Shown here: positions 47,784 to 61,092 of the stretch, in pieces | Layout: each line of letters opens with the position of its first letter | Position numbering within the stretch: the stretch's first letter is position 1 | DNA from: Rotaria macrura | Taxonomy: Eukaryota; Rotifera; Eurotatoria; Philodinida; Philodinidae | Reading direction: 5' to 3' | Assembly (NCBI GenBank): GCA_900239685.1 | Contig: OENT01000522.1 | Location: forward strand, 1 to 64,000 | DNA length: 64,000 nt | Made by a program: the position numbers and the translations under genes | Notes under the pieces: model-generated | What the model saw: the letters and a program-made list of their open reading frames with translations, nothing else | Database searches by the model: none | Told to the model about the DNA's origin: nothing

Positions 47784-50640
47784 CGTTCAAGTTTGAATGT
47801 TGTCAAATCTTATATTAGTTTCGTGTTAGAAAGATTCATTCATACATTTATTTTTCAAACGATTGGATACATAAATAAGAATGGAGAAGACGAAGAAAAG
47901 GTTTTTTTCCGACTGGTCAAAGTGTCCCTGTCTGAAACATAAACCAATAGAATTACTTTATATTCCTCTATGTTTGCATATTCATGGAATGATTTTTAGA
48001 AAAAAATCTTCTGTGACTTAAAAATGTTCAGTATTGAATAGCTTCGTTAACAAGATATTTTATAGAAAGTTCAATCCCAGATGTCGCTGATATTCGCCAT
48101 CGGATGTATACTCTGTGCTTAAGTGAAACCGAACACTCACATATTGAGTCACTTAGAAAATTAATGTTGCCATAAAAAATGTGTTCCTTAACTATTGAAT
48201 GTAGTGTGTGAATACTGATAAGTTTAACATGAGAATCGACTGTACGTTACATACGTACATGGCAAGTGGATGGACAAGTTGATGAGTGCTTGGTGTAATT
48301 CAATGGAAGATATTCGATTTGTAGTGTAAGCATGATCAAAGAAAATAATTGTAAGTTTTTCCAAGCAATCAATCTGAATAAAGTCACACGATATCGAATA
48401 TTTGCTTAGAGTCTGGGAATTATATGACAAACAATAGTAATAAGATACTGCATTAGTCATTAATAGGTTCTTATACTATTCAAATTCAAAGCCGTAATCA
48501 TAGTTTAAATAAATAACTTATGTTGAATGCTACTATCTACAGATAGAAAATGATTCTGCTTTACAGTTTTGAACTTTTAGGAACTGATAGCACGAAATTA
48601 ATTCAATAAATTGATTGAAAAATTGAAGATGTGACACTAGAAGAAACAATTGACATGAACGCTCAAAATTTGTCTCCAACGAATTCATAAAATGTGTCAT
48701 AGTAATGACATGTTGAGACTTTGCTAATGAATTCTAAGACAACATCTCGATTTATACATATTCAGAGAAACAGATTCAATAGTCCGGTGATCATATAAGA
48801 ATTTCTATACAAGAGATATATACTAATCTTATTATGTTTTATTTTAATATTCGTCTCATACTGAACATGTTTCCTTGTCAATGTTCAGACATTTTACTGT
48901 AAATTTTTACCAGGGTTCGTCTAATGAAAGTATACGTCTGGTACTATATAGAATACTTTCACAACAGCAAAATACTACCAAGACAATGTCGAGTGCATTT
49001 AGTAGGACAACAAAACACTATACCTAACTCAGTAATCTATAGTGAATACTTAAAGGATGATTGTACGCACTGTAATTCAAATTTTGCAAAGCATAATTGT
49101 ATCATTTCTTTTTATCTAATTTTTTGAATGAGAGCTGCAAACAGGTCACTTTTTCTCGGCCTGATAACTGGGCTGCTATCTGATCTGCAGGTAGACATGA
49201 AATCAAAAATAAATTGATGCTTTTTTTTGTATAACATATAGCTATCCATGACGTTCAATAATTAGGCATGATGTTGACATTTAGCAACATCGAGTCAATA
49301 CTGCGCAGAGGATAGACTTGTCGTGATGATATATAATTTTTTTCTTAATTCGTTAATTACTACAACACATTTCAACATGTATTGATGACTGAAAAGAGAG
49401 AAGAAGTCTTTTCACTGAGAAAATGACTGAATGTAGTCAAAATTCCCGGAAGGAATGTCCAAATTGCAAAAATTATTTCTCTATATGTCTGAACATTCAG
49501 TGACAGAGGCAAGTAGTGATTAAGGTTCTTTCTTCAAATTGCTGTATATTGTATCACTATGATAATTTATTCAGTGTAGTTGAATAGTAAAAAAGAATGA
49601 TGGATGTGTTTAATACCATGTACATTTCGTTGCGGTATGCAACAGTTCCTTTGACTTTTATTTGATTACTTGATGTATCGAAAGAGTTCAAGTCGTTGAG
49701 CAGAGAAACTCTGAACGAGACTAACTAGGCCTTTGAACGTATTTACAGTTAATAGTATTCTCATGGAAGGTATTGAGCTTCTTGAAGATGTTTCCATGCA
49801 TCATTGCTTACTGTAAAGAAGTCGAAAGATGACGTATTCTTCTGTCTGTGTGTTACCGATCAAAACATTTTAAAACTATTCCACTAATTCCTGAAACAAT
49901 ACTAGTAAAGCCAGATTGTTTCAAGAAAGCTCTGAGTTTGGAAGTATTGCAAAGATACAGAACATTCCTAAATAGTTTAATTAACAATGCTCTTGAATGC
50001 TTGGAAACGCTATGGAATTTTTTCAAAGTTCTAAAGTGTTTTTCAAGAGACTTAACTAACTTACTGTTAGTCCTGTTTTCATAGTCTAAGAAACATTCTA
50101 GAGATACTTATTCGATGTATGGTCATCAATTGGATGTTAGAAATATAATTGGAAAAAACATGTCACACTTGAATGAATGAAGAAAAACATGAATTTTTTA
50201 AATTGTTGACTCTTTACAGCCTGATGTTGCCAAATGGCAACACAAAACCATTAAACATAGAATCAAAGTTTTGTTTCGCAATGATTAAGTTTTACTATCT
50301 CTATTGTAGAACAATAAAAAATACGAAGTAAAAGATATTTTTACAATCTAACTTCTAGGTTCCGGTCATAAAGGCTTGATGTGGTTGTTTATTTCTTTTC
50401 TTAATAACAATAATACGAAAACGTGGTTCTATATATTAGAAAATAAGAAAAAATCTCTGAATTAACATCACTAACATGTTACACACGGAACAATTACTAT
50501 CAAATAATGTATAGAATTGCATTGTTGGAGACTCTGGTATCGGCATCTAGTGTAGAATTGAGCAAATAAAATCATTCCAAGTGGATTTTTAGCAGTGTAG
50601 TCTAGCTTGGCCTGACCGAGACCAGGCTAAAATATGACAA

Positions 50641-50690
50641 CTCAGCTTGACTGTGTACTCTGGCCTATTAGACGACCCGGTCAAGCTGAG
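50641..50690. repeat. Short inverted repeat
   Basis: CTCAGCTTGAC at 50641-50651 is perfectly mirrored by GTCAAGCTGAG at 50680-50690, with a 28-base loop. A second small hairpin (GCCTG/CAGGC) lies just upstream at about 50610-50627. GC content is high for the neighbourhood. It could be a mobile-element relic; not a terminator that I can tie to a gene. Confidence 0.5.
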
Positions 50691-53600
50691 AACTCTGATT
50701 TGAATGAAGGAAAAATCTAAATTCGATACTCTCGTTTTGTTACCGAATGAGTTATATTACAATGAAACTTGTAATACTTTTCGTACTTTAGAAACAGAAG
50801 CATGTAATGTAATATAAAAATAAAATCTTTCAAGTACTACTTTTACGATACATACTTAAATTACAATCTATGAAATGACCGATAAATTTCGCAACTTTAT
50901 CAGATGATCATGAGTACGATGGGTTTTTGTCCGGCGCTAATTACAACATTACAATGCCGCAAGTTAGTAACTAACCTTTGACCTTTCTCTTTGGTATTTA
51001 CCTTAGTATTAAAGTGAAGAAACAATTTCTATTCACTTGAAAACTGACTGAAAACTTGGGATAATTCTACTTGATATATACTTTAAACAATAATGGTAGA
51101 CATATCTATTTTAAATAAATATCGATAATGTAAAAGTGAAATTTATTACTCAACATTCAATTCAATATGTATAATCTCTAGTTTATCATCGGTATTTGAT
51201 AGAGAAAAGTTTGCTTTTCATTCAAATCAGAACAGTTAAATTAATCTTATGCTATGGAGCTGCAAGAGAAAATTCATTTCAGATTTGTATCCAATTCTGG
51301 TAAGAGTAATGTGTTTGACTCAATCCAATAGATAAATCATAGACATCCGATTCATTTAGAAGATGTTATCTGATATCGAAGTTTTAGGGAAATTTTCTTT
51401 TTTCTCAAACAATTAAAATTCTTTTCCGACAGTTTGATTTATTCTAATGTTTTAAATTGGCCACGTCTATGTTTCATTTAGCATTAGAATTCTCTATTGT
51501 ATTATAAAAATTGAACTTGCTTATTGATGCGCTAGCTAGTTTCTCCTATGAAAATATGTGCTCGAATGTTTTTAGTTTTGTTACTAAAAGTAACTATATG
51601 ATAAGTTTTAAACCAAGCAGAATCTTGACATAACTACGTGCTAGTATAAACTAAAATTTATGTAAATATTGGTTTGTGAATCACCGTAAATGCACTGTCC
51701 TATATGAGACACAATGGCGGTTCTATTATCATCATGTAGGAAACTTATTTGATCAATGCTTATTTCGATAAGAAAAATCTTTTCTTCACATTCTCGTAAA
51801 ACTTTTACAATCCGTAGTACGATATCTTTTTTCTCACTAGATTTTATTCCTGTCAATGACTACGAACTAATCATGACATTAAATCCTTCAAGAATTTAAA
51901 ATAGTATACATTTAAAAGAATTTAGGATCGAATCGAATGCTCATTAGATAGAACCCAAGTCTCGCGGCATCTCGATCAAATCGACTCGTTTGTGATAGAA
52001 ACTTTGGACTAGAATAAGCTAAAGCTTTTCTTGAATTCTATTATTGTGTTAGAAATTTGGAAAGTAGAATTGAAAATACATAAAGTTCGACTCGATCAGA
52101 CTTTGATTCTGTTGCTCGTTCAAACATGTTGGACTCGATACATTGTGATCAGAAATCCTTCTGAAATATCTTACTACTAGGGTGTATTATTTTGATCCTT
52201 GACCTAGCAAATTCAAGAGAAAATGCATTTTAACATATGCCAAAACTTAAGTAGATTGATTCTTAATAGAATATAGCTCGTCTTTTAGGTTTCACAATCT
52301 GATATTTGTATTGGATTTAACTGAAGTATTGTTGAGAAAAATAAACGATATCAAAGAAATTTTGAATGCTTTCTATGAACGTTTTTTGTTTGCATTTCTT
52401 TCAAATAACATCTATTTATGTCAGGGCCGAACTTTAGAATAATAACTGGGCAACACTACAGAATATTGTATCACACATTTATCTCATCAATATAGTTTCC
52501 ATATCAAAATGCATAAATTTCCTTAATTCACCAAACCGTCTAGTATTTTTCAAAAATTTTATTTGATTCAATTTTACCTATAATTGAGTTTTTTGAGTAC
52601 GTGAATAGACATTAATCGATGGTGAAATCGTACAAGTAGAGTTTGAGAGAAGGTCAAAGTTCTAGTATCGCTCCTGATTTAAGAGGTAGGTTTAACTGGC
52701 CATTAAGAGAAAAAGTCGTTCCGGTGGAAATCTGCGTAATACATATATTGCAGTTAAGTAAAATACAAAAGACTTCATAGCAAGACTTTTTGAGATTATA
52801 CAGTAGAATGAAAAGTCTTCATCGTATCAGATTTACGCCGTGCTGTATGCAAGAAGTCTGAAATGAGAGGTACATACATAGTTCACGCAGTTTCTACATC
52901 ACAGATAGAGTCTTGGTCTAATATTTTAAACGTAATGTGAACAATTATGGAGGAAAATGGATAGAGTTTATATTTCTTTTGAACAAAATATTTCTTATAA
53001 AACAAGTTTTTATAGATCATCCGATCTGTCATTACTTACGGCTATTTTTCATCTACCTAAACCGCTTATTACACTGAAAGCCGTAAATCCATTCCAGATT
53101 TATGATCATCTTATCTTGAGTAAAGGAGAAGCGCGAAAACTGCGTACTGTTTTCACGACACTATAAATCTGTAATTCTTCAATGAATCGAACTGAAATCT
53201 TTAGGAAAGTTTTTTTCGTTGTTGAGTGTTATTAAGTAGAATTTTCAGAAAATCAACTATTTCTAAAGGAAAATACATGAACATAATCATCGTGCCGATA
53301 TCAAGGGCTCAGAAATATCTAGACACAGTAAACCTAGAAAAAATTAAAATGATCTTTCAAATGAAGAAAGACCGCGTAGAATGAAGTTCAATTGTATTAA
53401 TGAATTTCAATCATTATCAATATGTTCGATAAAAGCAAATTAATGTAAAATATAGTAGACAGCTTTTTTAGCTTAAAAACCTTCCAGTGGAAATGGTACT
53501 CAATCATCATTATCTTCGTTTTATTTTAACTACGGCGATGACCTCATGCTTTGCATCGATATTGTCCACGTACACATCTTACACATTATATACTAATTTT

Positions 53601-54407
53601 TAGACATTCTACGTATATATTAGCTAAGATTCAGTAGGATGAAGAGTACTGTTGCCTATTGCATATAAATTCTATACATGCATCTTAACAATTATACTGT
53701 ACCATCAAATAATGAGATGGATTTCTAGACTCACCTTTGTACGCTGATGTTTTTTTCTCGTAGGTTATAGCTCCACTTTTGTACAATGTTAGTAATATTA
53801 GAAATAAGATTACGACTCTATACGAATATATGTACTTATATTTAAAAAAAGGTGAAGTGGATATATTCCGTCAATACGATGCTTATTGGTGTGTATGAAA
53901 ATATTATTTTTCACTTGAAAAAGAAAACAAATGTATGTTAATCCATTGCAATAACATTCATTAATAACTCCCTATCACACAAGATTTATTCAAAAATAGA
54001 TTGTCATCGATGTGAATAATATTTGATATTCTACTTGGAATTTTTCTTTTTTTATAGCATGATGATGTCATTCTTATCTTATTTTTTAGTAATGAAAATA
54101 AGTAGATTTGGTGTGAACCAGTTGGAAATAGAGGGAAAAAAAATATCTAGATGAAAAGCTTTCACGTATTTACCTTATGCAACCCTTAAAACATCATTTA
54201 AATATAGACACACTATAGAATAAAATTTTTCATGAGTACTCATTCGATTCTTTTCATTCGAGTTTCTGCAGAGACATCTATTGTCAATAATTTTCACTAA
54301 TCTAATACTTACTGATGGATATCAAATAAATTAGTAGTTCATAGTATTAGAATACAAATTACAGATAGATGTATTCAAGTATTCCATTGCTTCGGACTTG
54401 TAACTAT

Positions 54408-54614
54408 TCATATCTTATCAGATTTAAAAATTTCAATTCGACGATGACTTAGAAGAAGCACGTGACCCTTGCGAACTTCAAAATCTTGATAGAGACAAGT
54501 CTTAATGTGATTGCTTAGTTTTGAATGAAATTTTAGAACACGTTTAATACTATCTGCTATGGAATCAGAGATTTGAGAGTTGACTGTAGATAGGAGTAGC
54601 ATAAAAAATAACAT
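54408..54614 (-). CDS. Possible small secreted protein, 68 aa
   Basis: An isolated ATG frame. The N-terminus MLFFMLLLSTVNSQ resembles a signal peptide, followed by a mixed helical segment (SDSIADSIKRVLKFH) and a basic C-terminus. There is one cysteine. I see no homology, no clear splice sites and no neighbour gene. AT-rich DNA often gives hydrophobic frames by chance. Confidence 0.2.
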   Translation of the reverse strand: MLFFMLLLSTVNSQISDSIADSIKRVLKFHSKLSNHIKTCLYQDFEVRKGHVLLLSHRRIEIFKSDKI

Positions 54615-55173
54615 TCTTTCAGCATAGATAACTTATTTTGACAAAAAAATAAATCATCAATTTGAAAATTTCATTATAAACTATTCTCACTAAGTCGTGT
54701 TTCTTGTACAACATATCGATGTTCCAAGTTAAATTTTTCTCGTTTACCTGACAGATTATTTTTTAATAAAAGATTCTGAAGTGGAACTTTTGTCAAGCTA
54801 TATTAATGATTCGAAAGAGTTGCGTATATCCTACAAAAGTGATTTGACATACTGAAGCAATTTTTTCTGTCATGTTTTCTAGAATTTAAGATTTATTAAC
54901 CATCTGCTATACTATTCATTTTTATCTTTTGATGGGTTATTTGACAGAAAAGTTAAAATTGATTTTTTTTTATCGAGACAAATAAGTATTCAATGTATCA
55001 ATGATGAAAAGTTCTATAAAAACAATTCTTACATTTATAAAATAATACTTTCAATTTGAATCATTAGAGAAATTTAATTATAAGAATGATTCGATCCAAA
55101 ATAAAAACGAAGTATCTCTTTCCATTGTCGATTTTTATTTTATCATTATGCGATGCTATCGTTTGCATAACAT

Positions 55174-55209
55174 TTATATAAATATATATATATGTATATA
55201 TATATATAA
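55174..55209. repeat. TA-rich microsatellite
   Basis: Interrupted TA array in the gene-poor region. Confidence 0.7.
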
Positions 55210-57095
55210 TTGCGATGTACGAATGAATATCGTTTTTATCGTTGATAGGCAAATATGTCATTCATCACTCGACCGTTATTAATTAAGCATACGATCAAAT
55301 TTGATCTGTTTGTATACGAACCAAATCAGAAAATTAAGTTCCAACATATAGATATTGATTGTGAAGTTTGTAGCTTCTATTATTTGGGTTTATGAGCATC
55401 TAGGCGATTGTTTCCTTTTTGAATTTAAAGGTCCTAGAGTTTACCAGTTGACGGTACCAAGATCGATAAGATATTTCTAACAAAATAATGTGAGCATTTT
55501 TTTCTAAGATCAAAGAATAAAAAACTGTATGGCAGTGTCATCTTGTCGACGAGTTCTGACAATAAATTTAGACAATCGCGCGAAATCATTTTGTAAAATT
55601 CATTTTTTTCTTTTTCTTATTCATGAATCATCGATCGATTAAATGGCAATAAAAATGATCTCTTTCGATGATATAAAATCTACCATAGTCATATTGTCAA
55701 GTGTCAAAACATCAATCGATAGTCCTTTCTCTAATTACATACTGGTAAATTATTTTTGAAAAACAAAACAAATATTTTCTCGTTTTGACTACTATGTCAT
55801 TTGTTTCTCAAATGAACTTCCCGATTGATTGTAACCCCTACCAAGTCATAGCGCTTTAACTTTTAGCAAATATTATTCTTCATCTTTTTCATGGCTAGAT
55901 GAAAATACATCGTAGCTGTAAAAACGTGTACAAGCACGTACATGCTTCTGCCAAATATACGAAATGTTTGCTGTTCTGTTTGCTTTTAAGAAAAATACAT
56001 CGAAGTTGTATTTTTTTTTCATTGCAAATTTGTGGGCTTTTTCACTTTCATAATCCCTTGAAAAGGTAAATACTGATTTCATATAACTTTTAGAATAAAA
56101 TTGAATTCATGAAAATAAATTTCAATTCCAGTTATAAGCGTGTCATAAGACAAATTCAATTGAATATAAAAAATAATTCATGCTTTCTCTTCATTGTATG
56201 TCGAAACAATGATGAGATTATGAGCGTGTTGAAGTCAGATATATCTTACAATGAGTATTTGAGATAAGAACATGAATGAGTGTAATTCTGTCATCTACGA
56301 GCTGTCTTTTTGAGAGGTAATGTGTAATAAAAGTGTACTTCTATTTGTAGACCGTACGTTTAAGGATTGCCGACCTATCACATATAGTTGTATTCTTTGT
56401 TTTTTATTGAATACATGTTCGCATGGTATCTTACAGCTCGATTAAGACAATGCTAAATTATCATGTAGCCAGGTTTAGCAATAAATGACCTATGTATAGA
56501 CTCGCATTATGACAGAAAGTTTCTAATTCCTCCGAGTGACCTGAAAAGTGTCGAAAGCTTATACAAAAACACGAAGAGTAAATGGATATAAAAGAGGAAG
56601 AGATGGAAATGTGATTATACATTAGTAAAATTATGTAAAATAGAAGTATTTGATAAGTTTGCTTCATTCTAATAGATTAATTAGAAGTTTGCACACATTG
56701 CATATTGTCGATTTTAATTTTATTATTCTCTATATCCTCCAACTAAAGGTCTGTATTGGATGTGATTTGTGGGTATGTTCATTATTAATTAGTTGAATAA
56801 TAAGAAATCTTTAATTCCTTGCCAATGAGACGAAACAAGATCCCATCCATAAAAACAAGATTAAAAAACACTGTAAAAATGAATATAGTGTATTATTGTA
56901 TGTCGTATTTGATAATGAAAATAGATTATATTATAAATGAGATCGAACTCATCTTTACTATGGATGTCAATACATCTTGCTTACAAGTAAAGTATGTGGA
57001 ATAACGCATATGAAGTTGTCGACTAGTATAACTTATTAGATTCGTCATAAAATAACAAAAGAAAACAATCTTTTGTATGTGAGCGTGTAGATGGG

Positions 57096-57115
57096 TGAGA
57101 GAGAGAGAGAGAGAG
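57096..57115. repeat. GA microsatellite
   Basis: About nine GA units, 320 bp upstream of the LIM gene start. Confidence 0.8.
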
Positions 57116-57438
57116 GTACATTGTTGTTTAATTGTTTGTACGAAAAAAGGAATTCGTATGTATTAGACTTAGCATGTGAGAAAAAAATTAGAAGCATGAA
57201 GAAAGGTTAGAGCAAGAAGTTAATTTTACAAAACAGAAACGTGTCCAGTCGAAGATCAAACGAATCGACTAAATCAACTTGGTTTTTCTTTTCTTTTTTC
57301 TTTTTCATTCTTTAGTTACTAGTAGTGAATATATAATATAATGCGTAAACCACGCGGGGATGAACTGAAACAGAAAAATTTATCATTCACATATCGATCA
57401 TCATAGAAGTTAAGCTTATCGTTTCGTGATTTACTAAG

Positions 57439-59838
57439 ATGCAGCAACAAATTGATTTTGAGAAAGATATGAAGCGTACACCTCCATCTCCATCACCGCG
57501 TTTTTTACGTACATTTGATATGCTTTTAAATCGTGTAAGATATGAGATGAAAACTACTTACTGAATTCTTATTTTCATGGTTTTATTTTAGTTTCCAAAT
57601 TCAACACAAATATCGACACCATCTACGGTAAGGTTAGCTTCTGATTTCCTGTGATTCAACAATATTTATATGCTAGTTAACTTCGAGCATATTTTTACCA
57701 GTAGTCAGCACCATATATTTTCTAGTTTTGCTTTCCTTTTCTAAATTTATATAACAACGTTGAAGGAAAAAGATCTAATCCGTCGAAGCAGAAAAGAAAA
57801 AAAAATAATGCTCTACTTCATGATAATACATTCATAGTGTTTTTTTTTATTCTATTCCCTCAAATAACATTTTACAGTTGACATTACCCTTTTCAGCACA
57901 TATGTTTTCTTATTTTTCCCTCGAGATCAAACGAGAAACAATACTAATTAATTTATGATTATTATGGTCGACTTTGTTTTTTGACAATTCACTATTTTGA
58001 CATAGTAGAATATGACAACGAATAAGGGTGGTTATCAATGTTCGACTTGGGATGAACAGAGTCCTTATAAACCAGCGCAATGGCGATCGACAGTTTCAGC
58101 TCCATTGTGTGCACTTTGTCTTAAAGCTGTTTTTCCAGCCGAAGAAGTTATCGGAGCTGGACAAAAATATCATAAGTTTTGTCTCAAATGCAGTAAGTAC
58201 CGCACCTTAGTATTTGTTTCACTTTCATCATTCGTTTTATATTCTAGTCTCGTGTAATGCATTACTCAATTCAGGTAACGTCAACGAACATGAGAAAAAA
58301 ATTTATTGTACGGGATGTTATCGCCGTCAATTTGGTCCACATGGAAGTTCGTATGTTCTATGCTTATGAAATTTAAATATCGATCTTTACTTTAGTTGGA
58401 CGTGGTCTCGGTGCAACATCATCACTTAATTTAGAAACACCACCGACAAGTCCAAATGTAAGTCGATTGGAAAGCAACTCTAATGACGAACTAATAAATG
58501 TAAACAATCATAACTCTCAACAAGAAACATTATTAACTTCACCATTATATCGAGAATCATCGGATGATCCTTCACGGCAAAGTCATTCTCTCATGAACAG
58601 TGTCACGTATATCGGTGGTGTAACAACACGACAAACAGTATCGTCCACACCTCGTCCATCGACAACAAGTTTATTAAATGGAACAGCTTTCAAAATGTTA
58701 ACAATATCAGGAAACATATGTCCCAGATGTTCTAAAAGTGTTTATTCAGCCGAAGAAGTTAAAGCTGCTGGAAAAGTACATCAACTTTGACATGTCGTCA
58801 ATTTTATTAAGACGTGTATATATTTATTTCTAGTCATTTCATAAACAATGTTATACATGTGCACATTGTAAGAAGAGCATCAATGCTGGTCGATATTCAG
58901 AACATGAAGGAGAACTCTATGATAATAGTAAGAATACTCGAGTCATTTGAAACAACACAAAGTACACAGATTGCAAGCATGATATTTATTCATGAGAAGA
59001 CATATGCTGTAGATTCAGTTCTCTCATCATTGACCTAATTATGTTGAAAAGTTGATTCTTTCACGTATCTATTAGTTTAAAATCTACTATCAAATATTTC
59101 TCTAATCATACGAGAAATAATAAATTGAGATATGTGCCAAGAAATTCTACTACGAATAAAAACGGCGTGTATGATAAAATTTCCAGAGAATCTGAAAGAT
59201 AATTTTTCAATATTTGTAACTTTTCATTCAATCATGATAAGATCGTTTTTATTTTTTTTGCACGTTCGAAATACCAAATATTAATAATAAAAGTTTTCAT
59301 GCATTCTATTAAAAATTTGATATAAAATTGTTTCGATCAAATCGATAGAACTCGTCTAATCGAACACTTTCGAACTTGATCGAACAGTTCTATTAAAATC
59401 TACATGAAAATTTCTAATTGACACAAGACAATCCTTCCAAACATACTAGAATTTTTCGCATACAATTATTAACACATCTTCTAAGAATCTTTAACAACTA
59501 AACCTCGTTATATCCAACGAGATCAGTATTTTCCAAGTATAAAACATACAAGTAATTCTTCAAACTATGTTTCTCAATTCTTTGAGTTAAAATGGATGAT
59601 ATGAAATTTGATTCCAGGCTTTTACAGAAACTTAAGAAATTCAAAAAAATCAATTAACTTTCTGTGAATCCATCAAGTATATGGAGGAATATTTTCATAG
59701 AGTGACATGATATTGTTGACGAATGATTTCACTTTGATGTTTCTTACATAAATAATTTTAGATTGTTATCAACGTTTGTTTGGTCCTAAAGGTGTTGGTT
59801 ATGGTATTGGATCCGGAGCACTATCATCGGGAACATAG
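57439..59838 (+). CDS. Two-LIM-domain protein, CRP/muscle LIM protein family, seven exons, 321 aa
   Basis: Exons: 57439-57534, 57592-57627, 58009-58192, 58248-58346, 58396-58775, 58834-58927, 59762-59838, all in frame; the third uses the second of two adjacent AG acceptors because the first would give TAG. LIM 1 has CALCLKAVFPAEEVIGAGQ, KYHKFCLKC, CISC, and YCTGCYRRQFGPHG. LIM 2 has CPRCSKSVYSAEEVKAAGK, SFHKQCYTCAHC and CYQRLFGPKGVGYGIGSGA. The G-rich ends after each domain are typical of CRP/MLP proteins, which bind alpha-actinin and other cytoskeletal partners and act in muscle nuclei. It differs from classic CRPs by a 75-residue N-terminal part and by a Ser/Thr/Asn-rich linker of about 120 residues between LIMs. 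Intron 6 is 834 bp. No LIM zinc ligand is missing that I can see. Confidence 0.88.
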
Positions 59839-60095
59839 TTTCGATAAGTAATTTTTATATCATCCAGTGCTGCAATGAATGAACGAGAAAACAAACATTT
59901 TATTTTATGATGTCTTTGACTTATGATTGTTGTTTTAGTTTCTTTTTCTTTTGTTTTTTGTTTCCATTTGATCTGATGCTTTTATGATTAGTCGAGATAT
60001 CTTATTTATATCGATTTATTTAGTATATCTATTCTAATACAAGAAAAAAAAAGTATGAAAACCATTTCTTTTTATAAAGACATCATAGAAACGAA
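59839..60095. other. Short convergent intergenic spacer
   Basis: Between the plus-strand LIM gene and the minus-strand cyclase gene, T-rich; both 3' ends fall here. Confidence 0.5.
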
Positions 60096-61092
60096 TTATG
60101 AAAAATCCTTTTCTTCATTGAATTTCAAGTCATAAACCATCTTTGCTCCAATAGCAATAACACCGAGAAGAAGACAAAAGATAAGAAAACCAAACCACCC
60201 ACCACTCGTATCATCGAAATTTTCTAAACGTGCCACAAGCCGACAAGGCGCACCAGTACCACCTTCGATTTTCATTGGAAGAACATCAAATGTAAAAAAC
60301 GTTTCTGGTCGATTCGATAAATATTTCAGGACACGATCGAGTCCAGCAACATTTTCTATTGCATAGATATTTCTTTTAAACAAGATTCGATGAGCATAGA
60401 AATTTACAGATAAACCAGAGTCGACTAGAAATGTCACAAAAAAATAAATAAATAAATAAATAAAATACAATAATCAATAGTATGTCTTTTCTTTTCTATT
60501 CAAACTAATTACTTGATATAGTATCAATACCAACTCCAACAAGTTTGTCCGAATAGTACGCAACTAAATGTGATGCTAATTCGGCACTCATACCAGGATA
60601 TTTAAGTGTGTTTCTTTCATAACCCCCAAGATAGACTTCCTGATTTGGCCAAAATTTAGATCTGCCTGTATAAAATAGTAAAACGTAAAATCCACTTGCT
60701 TGCTTCATGACATCTTCATTCAGATCTTTAATTTTTATTTCATAATTTGGTATTCTTGAACTTTGCTTTGATACATCAACAATTAATGCTTGAATAGATA
60801 CTAAGCGTTCAAATGGAATTTGCTCTACTGTCCATGATGTATTCGAAAAATGGTAAGGTGCATCGATATGCGTACCGAAATGTTCAGTTGTAGTGAATGT
60901 GTAAAATGCTTTGAAGTAGTGCTTATGGAAACTATCTTGTTCCCATCCTTTGAATGTTTCTGTAAAATTAAACGGTGTTAAACCAGGAAACACTGGATTA
61001 GTGGATTTAATCGTATGAGTTAAATCCAAATTAATTGAACTAAAAGTTGATTTAATGAAAAGAACAACGAATAAACAATGAATAAGTCGCAT
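60096..61092 (-). CDS. Secreted cyclase/kynurenine-formamidase-like metal hydrolase with C-terminal TM helix, 302 aa
   Basis: Exon 1 is 61092-60513, exon 2 is 60424-60096; the intron is 88 bp and carries an AAAT repeat. PF04199-type putative cyclase: the signature HFGTHIDAPYHF at residues 71-82 supplies the His/Asp metal ligands. GFYVLLFYTG, LVGVGIDTIS and IDSGLSVNFYAHRIL follow in the family order. These enzymes hydrolyse N-formylkynurenine or related amides. A signal peptide (LIHCLFVVLFIKSTFSS) opens the protein, and near residues 270-292 a hydrophobic helix (FLIFCLLLGVIAIGAKMVY) is followed by a short basic/acidic tail. The predicted topology is a type I membrane protein with the catalytic domain outside. 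Most family members are soluble. ATG 61092 is the first in frame. Confidence 0.82.

Larger units (their letters stand above)
47784..57438. other. Gene-poor region, about 9.7 kb
   Basis: No domain-bearing frame on either strand. The longest frames (49848-50084, 51641-51856, 52957-53166) have no family features and begin mostly at non-ATG codons. A small inverted repeat at 50641-50690 and microsatellites near 55175 and 57096 are the only structured features. The 5' leader of the LIM gene may begin at its right edge. Confidence 0.5.

Noticed and set aside
49848-50084. 78-codon frame in the gene-poor block.
   Set aside because: No ATG-based start, splice sites or domain; expected by chance in AT-rich DNA.
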